A stretch of 64,000 nucleotides of DNA from JACQHM01 sp964535215 (GTDB taxonomy: Bacteria > Methylomirabilota > Methylomirabilia > Methylomirabilales > JACQHM01), in assembly GCA_964535215.1 (NCBI GenBank), contig CAZHST010000019.1, positions 1 to 64,000 on the forward strand. The letters are read 5' to 3'. Both the position numbers and the translations under genes were made by a program. Below are positions 1 to 7,838 of the stretch, piece by piece. The stretch's first letter is position 1, and every line of letters starts with the position of its first letter. The notes under the pieces are model-generated. The model was not told the DNA's origin. It made no database searches and saw only the letters and a program-made list of their open reading frames with translations.

Positions 1-346
1 GGGTGTAGAAATCGAGGGGGTCAGCCATGACGACGCTCAAGACGCCATTCGTCAAGTCCAAGGGGAAGAACCGGTACTGCTTCATGTACTTCTGGGGAAA
101 ATGGTTGATGACGGGGTAGAGGGTCAGGGAAGGATCGGTCAGGGAGATAAGGGGGAGGCCCAGTTGGTCGCTTAAGGCCTGGAGGAGCTCCTCCTCGGTC
201 AAGAAGCCGAGATCCTGGAGGACCTGGCCCAGACGTCCCCCCCCCTCTTTTTGCCGTGAAAGGGCCTCGTGGAGCTGCCCAGGGGTTAGAATCCCCCGCT
301 CGACCAGGATCTCTCCGAGACGCTTGGCTTTCCCGCCTTTCATCAT
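1..346 (-). CDS. GspE/PilB-family ATPase, N-terminal part (runs off left edge)
   Basis: Read on the minus strand from the ATG at 346, this open frame runs off the left end, so only about 115 residues are seen. They match the N-terminal domain of type II secretion / type IV pilus assembly ATPases (GspE_N / MshE_N). The pattern is a short lead, then LGEILVERGILTPGQL, a second related repeat LGQVLQDLGFLTEEEL, and then LSDQLGLPLI and VVMADPLD, all typical of that fold. The nucleotide-binding ATPase part lies outside the window. A TTGACA/TAGCAT promoter lies just upstream at 360-388. I cannot tell PilB from GspE without the remainder. An ATG at 343 is an alternative start. Confidence 0.8.
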   Translation of the reverse strand, partial: MMKGGKAKRLGEILVERGILTPGQLHEALSRQKEGGGRLGQVLQDLGFLTEEELLQALSDQLGLPLISLTDPSLTLYPVINHFPQKYMKQYRFFPLDLTNGVLSVVMADPLDFYT

Positions 347-359
347 GGCCTCAGAAGGG

Positions 360-388
360 ATGCTACCTCAACAGCCGTCGGCTGTCAA
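360..388 (-). promoter_or_regulatory. Sigma-70-type promoter with internal palindrome, for the GspE/PilB gene
   Basis: On the minus strand, -35 TTGACA (383-388) and -10 TAGCAT (360-365) are separated by exactly 17 bases. The spacer and part of the -35 hold a perfect 7-1-7 inverted repeat, ACAGCCG and CGGCTGT (371-377 and 379-385), which could be an operator. The first codon is at 346, leaving a leader of under 10 bases, so the transcript would be nearly leaderless. Confidence 0.5.
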
Positions 389-506
389 GGCACCCCCCTG
401 ACCGGCAGCTTACCGTGAACCCGACGGGGCGCAGAGGTCGCGGGGTCAGGATTCAGAAAGGGCTGGGGGGCTGCCGAATTTTAATCGCCCCTGACCAGGC
501 AGCCGA

Positions 507-1535
507 TCACTTCCCCCGGGAGGACTCCTTAAGGGCCTTGTCGATCAAGGCTTGGAAGGCTGGAAAAGGCTGGGCACCGGTTAAGGGGCGACCATTGATG
601 AAAAAGGTCGGGGTGGCAGAGACACCGGCCCTGATCCCATCCTGGAGATCCTTGGTAACCTCGTCCCGGTACTTCCCCCCCTCAAGACACGCCTCAAAGG
701 CCGTTTGATCAAGGTTCAGCTCCTGGGCGTACCGCTTGAGATGGGGGATGTCAAGGCGGGGTTGGTTCTCGAAGAGCTTGTCATGGTAGGGCCAGAACTT
801 CCCCTGCTCCGCCGCGCACTGGGCGGCCTCCGCCGCCTTCCTGGCAAACCGGTGGGTGGAAAGGGGGAAATCCCTGAACACCAGCCTGACCTTCCCCTCA
901 TAGGCCTTCATCACCTCTTTCAGCACGGCCTGGCTCTGCTTGCAATACGGGCACTGGAAGTCGGAGAACTCGACGATGGTGACGGGAGCCGCGTCGGGGC
1001 CTAAGGAAGGATCGTCATCGGTATCCACGGGGACCAAGGGGGGTTCCGGCTCCTTCAGGTCAATGGTGACCGGTGTCTGGCCCTTAAGCGACGCGACCAA
1101 GGCCGCCATCCGAGAGGCCCGCTTCTGCTCGAGGAGGTATTCCCTTGCCCTCTCCCGCCAGGCCTCTTTCCCCCCCTCAAGCCGATCCTTGTTGGCCTCC
1201 AGCAGGGCCTCCACCTCCTCCTCGCTGACCGTCAGGGCCTCCTTGCCGAGAAGTTCCTCCACCGAGAGGCCTCTCCGCTCCGCCTCCTGCTGGAGGAGCC
1301 TTTCGGCAATCAGGTCCTCGATCTTTTGGCGGATGAGCCGAAACCGCTGAACCTCCAGTTGGTAGAGCTGGGCGGCTAGGGCCTGCTCGACCTCTTCTAG
1401 GGTGATGGCCTCCTTGCCCACCCTTGCCACAACCTTCTCCCCTTTCCCCCCACCCTCTTCCCCCGAGAACCCCGTCCCCGGGTAAACCACCAGGAAGAGG
1501 ATGCCAAAGACCATCAGCCTTCGACGCCTGTTCAT
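507..1535 (-). CDS. DsbA-like thiol oxidoreductase with SurA-like N-terminal helical domain
   Basis: A 342-residue exported protein. Residues 1-24 form a signal peptide (RRRR followed by a hydrophobic stretch). Residues 35-150 are helical and resemble the N-terminal chaperone region of SurA/parvulin proteins (VVARVGKEAITLEEVEQAL). Residues 180-342 are a DsbA-type thioredoxin fold with the redox motif C195-P-Y-C198 (FSDFQCPYCK) and the cis-proline loop ATPTFF near residue 309. It probably oxidises or isomerises disulfides of periplasmic proteins. A helical N-terminal extension before a DsbA domain is known in the Thioredoxin_4 family. The exact substrate is unknown. It is followed by about 160 bases with no gene before the GspE/PilB gene. 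Confidence 0.85.
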   Translation of the reverse strand: MNRRRRLMVFGILFLVVYPGTGFSGEEGGGKGEKVVARVGKEAITLEEVEQALAAQLYQLEVQRFRLIRQKIEDLIAERLLQQEAERRGLSVEELLGKEALTVSEEEVEALLEANKDRLEGGKEAWRERAREYLLEQKRASRMAALVASLKGQTPVTIDLKEPEPPLVPVDTDDDPSLGPDAAPVTIVEFSDFQCPYCKQSQAVLKEVMKAYEGKVRLVFRDFPLSTHRFARKAAEAAQCAAEQGKFWPYHDKLFENQPRLDIPHLKRYAQELNLDQTAFEACLEGGKYRDEVTKDLQDGIRAGVSATPTFFINGRPLTGAQPFPAFQALIDKALKESSRGK

Positions 1536-1571
1536 GAAAGGACCTCCCTGGGCGAGAAAAGTGAAGGGGCC

Positions 1572-2528
1572 TCACCCCTTCGAGAGTTTCTTCCGAAAGT
1601 ACCCGATGGTCTCCACCAGCCCTGTCTTCAGATCAACCTGGGGCTGCCAGCCCAGTCTCTCCATCGCCCGCGAGATGTCCGGGCACCTGACCTTGGGGTC
1701 GTCAACGGGAAGAGGGCGAAACTCGAGGGGACTCTGACTTCCCGTGAGGGCCATGATCAGATGGGCCAGCTCCAGGACCGAGACCTCGTGAGGATTTCCC
1801 AGATTCACCGGCTCGTGCTCCCCGGAGAGGAGCAACCGATAAATCCCCTCCACCATGTCAGAAAAGAAGCAGAACGAACGGGTCTGGGAGCCGTCGCCAT
1901 ACACGGTAATGGGCTCGCCTCGGAGAGCCTGGACGATGAAGTTGGAGACCACCCGCCCATCGTTTATGCGCATCCGAGGTCCAAACACGTTGAAGATACG
2001 GACGATCCTGGTGTCGAGGCCGTGGCAGCGGTGGTAGGCCATCGTCATCGCCTCGGCGAACCGCTTCGCCTCGTCGTAGACGCCCCGAGGCCCGATGGGG
2101 TTGACATTCCCCCAGTAGTCCTCCTTTTGGGGGTTGACCAGGGGATCGCCGTAGACCTCAGAGGTGGAGGCGAGGAGGAAGGTGGCCTGCTTCGCCTTGG
2201 CCAAGCCCAGGGCCTTATGGGTGCCGAGGGCCCCCACTTTGAGGGTCTGGATCGGATACTTGAGATAGTCGGCCGGGCTGGCAGGAGAGGCGAAGTGGAG
2301 GACGTAGTCAACCGGCCCCTCGATGGAAAGGTACTCGGTGACATCCAGCTTCACAAACTTAAAGCGCTCGTGGCCGAAGAGGTGGGCGATGTTCCCCAGA
2401 TCACCCGTGATGAGGTTGTCGAGACAGATGACTTCATGCCCTTCCCGGATGAGCCGATCCACGAGATGGGAGCCCAGGAACCCGGCCCCTCCTGTCACCA
2501 CCGTCCTGGGAAACGTTCGACGGGCCAT
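1572..2528 (-). CDS. uxs: UDP-glucuronate decarboxylase (UDP-xylose synthase)
   Basis: A 318-residue short-chain dehydrogenase/epimerase. The NAD-binding GGAGFLG is at 13-19, the catalytic Ser/Thr is in STSEVYGDP (121-129), and the Tyr-x-x-x-Lys pair is Y151/K155 (YDEAKR). The motifs STSEVYGDP and GPRGVYDEAKR are diagnostic of UDP-xylose synthase, which converts UDP-glucuronate to UDP-xylose in the cytoplasm. Its substrate is supplied by the UDP-glucose dehydrogenase directly upstream (9-base gap), so the two genes form a UDP-glucose to UDP-xylose route for surface polysaccharide or glycolipid. Confidence 0.93.
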   Translation of the reverse strand: MARRTFPRTVVTGGAGFLGSHLVDRLIREGHEVICLDNLITGDLGNIAHLFGHERFKFVKLDVTEYLSIEGPVDYVLHFASPASPADYLKYPIQTLKVGALGTHKALGLAKAKQATFLLASTSEVYGDPLVNPQKEDYWGNVNPIGPRGVYDEAKRFAEAMTMAYHRCHGLDTRIVRIFNVFGPRMRINDGRVVSNFIVQALRGEPITVYGDGSQTRSFCFFSDMVEGIYRLLLSGEHEPVNLGNPHEVSVLELAHLIMALTGSQSPLEFRPLPVDDPKVRCPDISRAMERLGWQPQVDLKTGLVETIGYFRKKLSKG

Positions 2529-2537
2529 GGTAATCCC

Positions 2538-3875
2538 CTAGCGTCCCATCCCCAGGTATTCGAACCCGAGGCCGACCATGGCCTCCCTGTCGAAGAAGTT
2601 CCGCCCGTCCAAGACCAGGGGCCGCCGCATGAGGGCCTTGACCCGGCTGAAGTCCACCTCTTTGAACTCCTGCCACTCCGTGGCCAAGATGAGGGCCTCG
2701 GCCCCCTCCACCGCCTTATAAGGGTCCTGGCAGAAAACGACACCTGGAAGCTCGGCCTTGGCGTTCTCCACAGCCTTCGGATCGTAGGCCCGCACCTCAG
2801 CCCCCTCCCTCTGGAGGAGCTTCACGATCCTGATGGCAGGGGCCTCCCGGACATCGTCGGTGTTCGGCTTGAAGGCAAGGCCCCAGAGGCCGATCCGCTT
2901 CCCCTTGAGGATCCAGAGCACCTCTTTCAGCTTCCGGAGGACCACCTCCGCCCTGCCCAGGTTGATCCGTTCCACCTCTTTAAGCAAGGTGAAATCGTAG
3001 CCGAGCTTTTCCGCGATCCTTACGAAGGCTTGGAGATCCTTTGGGAAACAGTAACCCCCGAACCCCAGACCGGCATCAAGGAAAGATCGGCCGATCCGGC
3101 GGTCGAGCCCCATCCCTTCGGCCACCAACTTGACATCCGCCCCGACCTGCTCGCAGAGGTCGGCGACGGCGTTGATGAAGGAGATCTTCATGGCCAGGAA
3201 GGAATTGGAGGCATGCTTGATCAGCTCGGCGCTCTCGATGTTCGTCACCAGGAAGGGGACGGGCCGCTTGGAGCAGGAGCGATGGATCGGGCAGTCGAAC
3301 GTCCCTTCGACGATTGGGGCGTACAGCTCCTTCAGGATCTTCTCCGACCGAGGAGTTCCCACCCCGATGACGATCCGGTCCGGATGGAGGAAATCCTCAA
3401 CGGCCGAGCCCTCTCGCAGGAACTCGGGGGTCGAGGCCACGTCAAACTCCACCCCCCATCGCCCGTAGATCCTGAGGGTCCGTTCAATCCAACGACCGGT
3501 CTGGACGGGAACGGTGCTCTTCTCCACGACGAGCTTGTAGGAGGTCGCCGCCTCGGCGATCCGTCGGGCGACATCCTCGACGGCGGACAGGTCCGCTTCC
3601 CCGTTCTCCAAGGATGGGGTGCCGACGCAGATGAGGACCACCACTGCCTTCTCGATCCCCTCTTCCACCCGATCGACGAACTGGAGACGACCACGGGCCC
3701 TGTTCCGCTCAACTAACGCCTCCAGGTGGGGCTCGTAGAAGGGCATCCCACCCTGCTGGAGGATCGCAATCTTCCTCCGATCGTCATCCACGCAGACGAC
3801 CCGATGACCGATCTCGGCAAGGCACCCTCCGGCGACCAACCCCACATGTCCTGTCCCCACGACGCAGATGTCCAT
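2538..3875 (-). CDS. ugd: UDP-glucose 6-dehydrogenase
   Basis: A 445-residue enzyme that oxidises UDP-glucose to UDP-glucuronate with two NAD+. GTGHVG (7-12) is the dinucleotide-binding loop. The catalytic cysteine is C276 in GFGGYCFPKD. A family-typical FKPNTDDVREAP motif lies in the C-terminal domain. I chose the ATG at 3875 because it is preceded by GAGGAGG and matches the usual first residues MDICVVG. The frame stays open 21 codons further upstream, but that stretch is unlike the family. Residues about 194-208 hold a short Cys-containing insertion (DCPIHRSC). It is the partner of the UDP-xylose synthase. Confidence 0.94.
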   Translation of the reverse strand: MDICVVGTGHVGLVAGGCLAEIGHRVVCVDDDRRKIAILQQGGMPFYEPHLEALVERNRARGRLQFVDRVEEGIEKAVVVLICVGTPSLENGEADLSAVEDVARRIAEAATSYKLVVEKSTVPVQTGRWIERTLRIYGRWGVEFDVASTPEFLREGSAVEDFLHPDRIVIGVGTPRSEKILKELYAPIVEGTFDCPIHRSCSKRPVPFLVTNIESAELIKHASNSFLAMKISFINAVADLCEQVGADVKLVAEGMGLDRRIGRSFLDAGLGFGGYCFPKDLQAFVRIAEKLGYDFTLLKEVERINLGRAEVVLRKLKEVLWILKGKRIGLWGLAFKPNTDDVREAPAIRIVKLLQREGAEVRAYDPKAVENAKAELPGVVFCQDPYKAVEGAEALILATEWQEFKEVDFSRVKALMRRPLVLDGRNFFDREAMVGLGFEYLGMGR

Positions 3876-3985
3876 CCCTCCTCCTCGAGCGCTGAGTCCT
3901 CCCGTTCTTCCCGGCCCCCTCGACTCCCCCGGAGCCATCAGCGGTCAGCCAAAGCGAAAGGCCGGCGGCTGATCGCTGAACGCCT

Positions 3986-4014
3986 AGGTATCACATCACC
4001 ACGCCTTTTGTCAA
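3986..4014 (-). promoter_or_regulatory. Possible promoter for ugd-uxs
   Basis: A perfect -35 TTGACA (minus strand, 4009-4014) overlaps the region just past the ABC permease stop. Seventeen bases downstream is ATACCT, a poor -10. The 144-base gap 3876-4019 holds nothing else I recognise. Confidence 0.3.
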
Positions 4015-4019
4015 TCGTG

Positions 4020-5252
4020 TTACTCGTAGCGGAGGGCCTCGATGGGATCTAAATGGGCGGCCTTCCTCGCCGGGTAGTAGCCAAAGAAGATCCCCACACC
4101 CGCCGAGAAGAGGAAGGCCAAGACGATGGCCCCCGGGGAGATGAGGGTCGCCCACTGGGCGAAGAGGGCGATGAGCTTTGCCCCTCCCACCCCCAGGGCG
4201 ATCCCGATCACCCCTCCAAGCGACGACAGGGTCACCGCCTCCACAAGGAACTGGGCCAGGATGTCCCGGCTTTTGGCCCCGACGGCCATCCGGATGCCGA
4301 TCTCCCGGGTCCGTTCCGTCACCGACACGAGCATGATGTTCATGATCCCGATCCCCCCGACCAGCAGGGAGACCGAAGCGATGGCCCCCAGGAGGAAGGC
4401 CATCGTCCGCGCCGACTCCTCCTGGGCGGCGAAGACCTCGGAGAGGTCCCGGATGGTAAAATCGTCCTCCTGATCCGGCAGGAGCCGATGACGCTGCCGG
4501 AGGAGGCCCCGGATCTGGGCGATCGCCTCCGGAATCCCCTCCGGGGCCCGCACCTTTACCATGATCGACCCCACCGCCCGGGCGTTGGCCTGACTCACCC
4601 CCAGGACCTTGGTCTTGGCTGTCGAAAGGGGGATGATGACGATGTCGTCCTGGTCCTGCCCCCAAGCCGACTGACCTTTCCGGGCCAGGACCCCAATCAC
4701 CGTGAAGGGGACCTTCTGAATCCGGATGATCTGCCCAAGCGGATCCATGTCCCCAAAGAGGTTTTCGACGACCGTCTGGCCCAGGAGGGCGACCTTGGTC
4801 GCCCCGTCCACGTCCTGCGGGGTCAAAGGCTGGCCCCGCTCCAGCAACCACTCCCGGATGTCCAGGTACTCGGGGGTGGTCCCCTGGATCAAGGTGGACC
4901 AGTTACGGTTCGCATAGACCACCTGGGCCGTCCCCCGCAGGGACGGGGCCGCCAGCTCCACGAAGGGGACCTCTGCGGCAACGGCCCTGGCATCGTCCTC
5001 GGTCAAGGTCGGGAGGGTCCCCAGGCCAAGCCGGATGCCGCCGCTGGTCGTCGAGCCCGACAGGATGATGAGCACGTTCGACCCGATGCTCCGGATCTGG
5101 GCGGCGATCCGCGCCTTCGCCCCGGCTCCCACGGCGATCATGGCGATGACCGCCGCCACCCCGATGATGATCCCCAGCATGGTCAGGGCGGAGCGGAGCT
5201 TGTTCACAAAGAGGGCCCGAAAGGCGATCCTGAAGCTGGCAACGAGGTTCAC
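4020..5252 (-). CDS. MacB-type ABC transporter permease
   Basis: A 410-residue inner-membrane protein of the MacB/FtsX permease family. One N-terminal membrane helix (residues about 20-40, TMLGIIIGVAAVIAM) is followed by a large periplasmic MacB-PCD domain, then three C-terminal helices. The second-helix region carries the family motif RTREIGIRMAVGAK, and the end reads ARKAAHLDPIEALRYE. I chose the GTG at 5252 because it gives the usual short N-terminus. A TTG at 5309 would overlap the ATPase stop codon but adds 19 atypical residues. It works with the ATPase and the MacA-like adaptor encoded just upstream. In classical MacB the ATPase and permease are fused; here they are separate. Confidence 0.88.
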   Translation of the reverse strand: MNLVASFRIAFRALFVNKLRSALTMLGIIIGVAAVIAMIAVGAGAKARIAAQIRSIGSNVLIILSGSTTSGGIRLGLGTLPTLTEDDARAVAAEVPFVELAAPSLRGTAQVVYANRNWSTLIQGTTPEYLDIREWLLERGQPLTPQDVDGATKVALLGQTVVENLFGDMDPLGQIIRIQKVPFTVIGVLARKGQSAWGQDQDDIVIIPLSTAKTKVLGVSQANARAVGSIMVKVRAPEGIPEAIAQIRGLLRQRHRLLPDQEDDFTIRDLSEVFAAQEESARTMAFLLGAIASVSLLVGGIGIMNIMLVSVTERTREIGIRMAVGAKSRDILAQFLVEAVTLSSLGGVIGIALGVGGAKLIALFAQWATLISPGAIVLAFLFSAGVGIFFGYYPARKAAHLDPIEALRYE

Positions 5253-5305
5253 GGTTCGGAACCTAGGGTTTAAGGGGTAAGGGACCTGGCGCCAGGGGCA
5301 CAGCT

Positions 5306-6013
5306 TCAACGGGGAACGGGGCCCGCCGTGTCGCCCACGATCCGGCCATCCCGGAACTGGATGACCCGTCGGGCGTAAGCAGCGATGTCCGGTTCATGGG
5401 TGACGAGGATGATGGTGATCCCCCGCTCCTGGTTCAGCTGCTGGAAGAGGGCCATGATCTCGTCGCCGGTCTGGGAATCCAGGTTCCCCGTCGGCTCGTC
5501 GGCCAGGAGGAGGCTTGGTTCGTTCACGAGGGCCCTGGCGATAGCCACCCGCTGCTGCTGCCCGCCGGACAGCTGGGTGGGATGATGCGCCTCTCGCCCC
5601 TCGAGGCCCACACTCCGCAGGGCTTCGAGGGCCCGCCTCCGTCGTTCAGCAGCGGAGGTGCCGTTGTACAAGAGGGGCAGCTCCACGTTCTCCAGGGCAC
5701 TGGTCCGGGGGAGGAGGTTGAAGTTCTGGAAGACGAAACCCATCCTCTTGTTGCGGATCTCCGCCAGCCGGTCCCGACTGAGCCGGCCCACGTCCATGCC
5801 GTCCAGGCGATACACCCCCGACGTTGGACGATCGAGACAACCCAGGATGTGCATGAAGGTGGACTTCCCCGAGCCTGACGCCCCCATGATGGCTACAAAC
5901 TCGCCCCGCCCGATGGTGACGGTGACCCCCCGCAGGGCGTGGACGGCCACATCCCCCAGATGGTAGACCTTCGTGAGCCGCTCGACCTCGATGAAGGGAG
6001 TCGAGGCCTCCAT
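5306..6013 (-). CDS. MacB/LolD-type ABC transporter ATPase
   Basis: A 235-residue nucleotide-binding subunit. Walker A GASGSGKST is at 44-52, the Q-loop is in VFQNFNLLP, the signature LSGGQQQR starts at 148, Walker B LLLADEPTGNLD starts at 168 and the switch histidine is H206 (VTHEPD). The Q-loop and GNLD features place it with the LolD/MacB/FtsE group. The ATG at 6013 lies two bases after the stop of the adaptor gene, so translation is probably coupled. With the next gene it makes a split MacB pump, energising export of a peptide, lipoprotein, siderophore or antibiotic across the envelope. Confidence 0.93.
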   Translation of the reverse strand: MEASTPFIEVERLTKVYHLGDVAVHALRGVTVTIGRGEFVAIMGASGSGKSTFMHILGCLDRPTSGVYRLDGMDVGRLSRDRLAEIRNKRMGFVFQNFNLLPRTSALENVELPLLYNGTSAAERRRRALEALRSVGLEGREAHHPTQLSGGQQQRVAIARALVNEPSLLLADEPTGNLDSQTGDEIMALFQQLNQERGITIILVTHEPDIAAYARRVIQFRDGRIVGDTAGPVPR

Positions 6014-6015
6014 CG

Positions 6016-7413
6016 CTAGAACCCAGGACCCCGCCGCGGCGGTGTAAAGGCCCCCCCGCTGCGGCCGCTCCCGTTCCGGCTCACCAGGCCGACGATGACC
6101 TCCTGCCCTTCGTGCAGCGCCCCCTCGACCACCTCGGTGAAGGTCCCGTCGGTCAACCCGAGCTTCACCGGGATGGGCTGCGGCTGGCCGTTCGCCAAGA
6201 CCCACACCCGCTCTTCCCCTGCCCGGCGCCCTTCAGGGGCAGCCTGGGCCGCCCCGCCCCCGGACTGCCCCCCCTTCCCTGCCAGGGAAGGGCGGAAGCG
6301 GAGGGCCCCGTTAGGGACCTTGAGCACGTCCCCCTTCCTGGCGACAAGGATCTTCACGTTGGCCGTCATCCCCGGCATGAGCTTCAAGGCCGGGTTCTCC
6401 ACCCGGATGATCACATCGTAGGTGACGACGTTCTGACGGATGACAGGGGCCTGCCGGATCTGATAGACCTTGCCGTGAAAGCTCTGACCGGGGTAGGCAT
6501 CCACGGTGAAGGTCGCCTCCTGGCCGACTCTCACCCGCCCGATGTCTGCCTCGTCCAGGCTGGTGTTCACCTGCATCTTTGTAAGATCCTGGGCGATCAC
6601 GAAGAGCGTCGGTGCCTGGAGGCTGGCCGCCACGGTCTGCCCCACGTCCACGTTCCTCGAGATCACGATCCCGTCCACAGGGGCCCGGATGAAGGTGTGA
6701 TCGAGATCCACCTGAGCCTGCCGGACGGCCGCTTCCTTTTGCCTGACGTTGGCCTCGGCGGCCGCCAGCTGGGCCCGGGCCACCTGGAGCTCGGCCTCGG
6801 CGGCACGAAGCAGGGCCTCGGCAGCCTGGCGCTCGGCCTCCGCCGCCTCAAGCTGGGCCATGGCGGAATCGTAGCTCGCCTTGGCCGAGTCCCGCTCCTC
6901 CTGGGAGATCCCCCCTTCCCCGAAGAGGGCCTCACGGCTCTCGAACTTGATCCTGGCATCGCGGACGGCCACCTCGGCCTTTCCCCGGTTGGCCTTAGAC
7001 GCCGCCAGGGCGGCCCTGGCGTTCGCCACCTGGGCCTCAGCCTTGGCAACGACGGCCCTCTGATTCATCACGGCGGCCCTGGCGCTTTCCAGGTCTGCCC
7101 TGGCCTGCTGGAGCCTGGCCTCGAAGGTCGCCGGGTCAATGCGGGCGATGACCTGCCCGCGCTTCACCGGGGCGTTGAAGTCGGCGTAAAGCTCCTTGAC
7201 CATCCCCGTGATCTGACTCCCCACCTCCACCGTGACGACGGCGTTCAGGGTCCCGGTGGCCGAGATGGTGGCGGTGATGGGGCCGCGCTCGACCTTCGCC
7301 ATCCGATAAGGGATTCTCTTCGAGCCAGCCCAGGAGCGGTAGAACAGGAGCACCCCCCCGGCCACAAGCGGGAGGATGACCCCGAGGACGATCACCTTTT
7401 TCTTGTGAACCAC
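6016..7413 (-). CDS. MacA-like periplasmic adaptor (membrane fusion protein)
   Basis: A 465-residue HlyD/RND-type adaptor with an N-terminal membrane anchor (about 8-25). A biotinyl-lipoyl-like half (GSQITGMVKELYADFNAPVK) is followed by a long alanine-rich coiled-coil hairpin (about 90-230, heptads of AEAQVANARAALAAS type). The second lipoyl half (IRAPVDGIVISRNVDVGQTV) and beta-barrel domains complete the fold. It would bridge the inner-membrane MacB-type pump to an outer-membrane channel. No channel gene is in this operon, but a TolC-family protein is encoded at 50702-52279. The hairpin is long enough to reach a TolC tip. Substrate unknown. Confidence 0.92.
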   Translation of the reverse strand: MVHKKKVIVLGVILPLVAGGVLLFYRSWAGSKRIPYRMAKVERGPITATISATGTLNAVVTVEVGSQITGMVKELYADFNAPVKRGQVIARIDPATFEARLQQARADLESARAAVMNQRAVVAKAEAQVANARAALAASKANRGKAEVAVRDARIKFESREALFGEGGISQEERDSAKASYDSAMAQLEAAEAERQAAEALLRAAEAELQVARAQLAAAEANVRQKEAAVRQAQVDLDHTFIRAPVDGIVISRNVDVGQTVAASLQAPTLFVIAQDLTKMQVNTSLDEADIGRVRVGQEATFTVDAYPGQSFHGKVYQIRQAPVIRQNVVTYDVIIRVENPALKLMPGMTANVKILVARKGDVLKVPNGALRFRPSLAGKGGQSGGGAAQAAPEGRRAGEERVWVLANGQPQPIPVKLGLTDGTFTEVVEGALHEGQEVIVGLVSRNGSGRSGGAFTPPRRGPGF

Positions 7414-7422
7414 CGAATCCCT

Positions 7423-7812
7423 CTACCGCGTCAGCTCGACCACGATGGCCCGAACCCGGTTCGGGCCGATGCTCATGGTCTCGTGGACAACCCCACCCTT
7501 CAGGTACCGCCACTCCCCCGTCTTCACCGAAACATCCTGGGATTTGCCATCGGGGAAGGTGACCCGGATGGTCCCCCCTTCCAGGACGACCAGGACATAG
7601 TCGTACTCGTGAACATGCATGCCGCTCGGGACGTTCGGCTCCAAGATCACATCATAGACCCTTGCCTTCTCGTTTCCAAACTGAAGATGGTGACCGATGG
7701 CTTCCCACACCGGGACAACCTTGATGGGCCCCTGCTGGGCAAGGACTTCCGGGCTGGAGAAGAGCATGAACCCCATCACGATGATCATCCACCTTTTTGT
7801 TGCTTCCCGCAT
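7423..7812 (-). CDS. Exported single-domain cupin protein
   Basis: A 129-residue protein. A signal peptide (about 1-25, ending near LAQQ) precedes one cupin beta-barrel. The metal-binding motif is recognisable as GMHVHEYDYVLVVLEGG (two His and a Glu/Asp) and a second conserved strand reads GEWRYLKGGVVHE. I chose the ATG at 7812 for its AAAGGGGG ribosome site; the frame is open seven codons upstream. It is the first gene after the aminotransferase and lies 9 bases before the MacA-like gene, so it is probably co-transcribed with the pump. It could bind a small ligand or metal in the periplasm. Confidence 0.75.
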   Translation of the reverse strand: MREATKRWMIIVMGFMLFSSPEVLAQQGPIKVVPVWEAIGHHLQFGNEKARVYDVILEPNVPSGMHVHEYDYVLVVLEGGTIRVTFPDGKSQDVSVKTGEWRYLKGGVVHETMSIGPNRVRAIVVELTR

Positions 7813-7838
7813 GGACTGCCCCCTTTCGTTCAAAGCCC

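Noticed and set aside
1761..3716. Long plus-strand open frame of about 650 codons opposite uxs and ugd
   Set aside because: It is antisense to two clearly recognised enzymes; in high-GC DNA such mirror frames are common and its residue make-up (Asp/Gly/Pro/His-rich) is that of an antisense frame.
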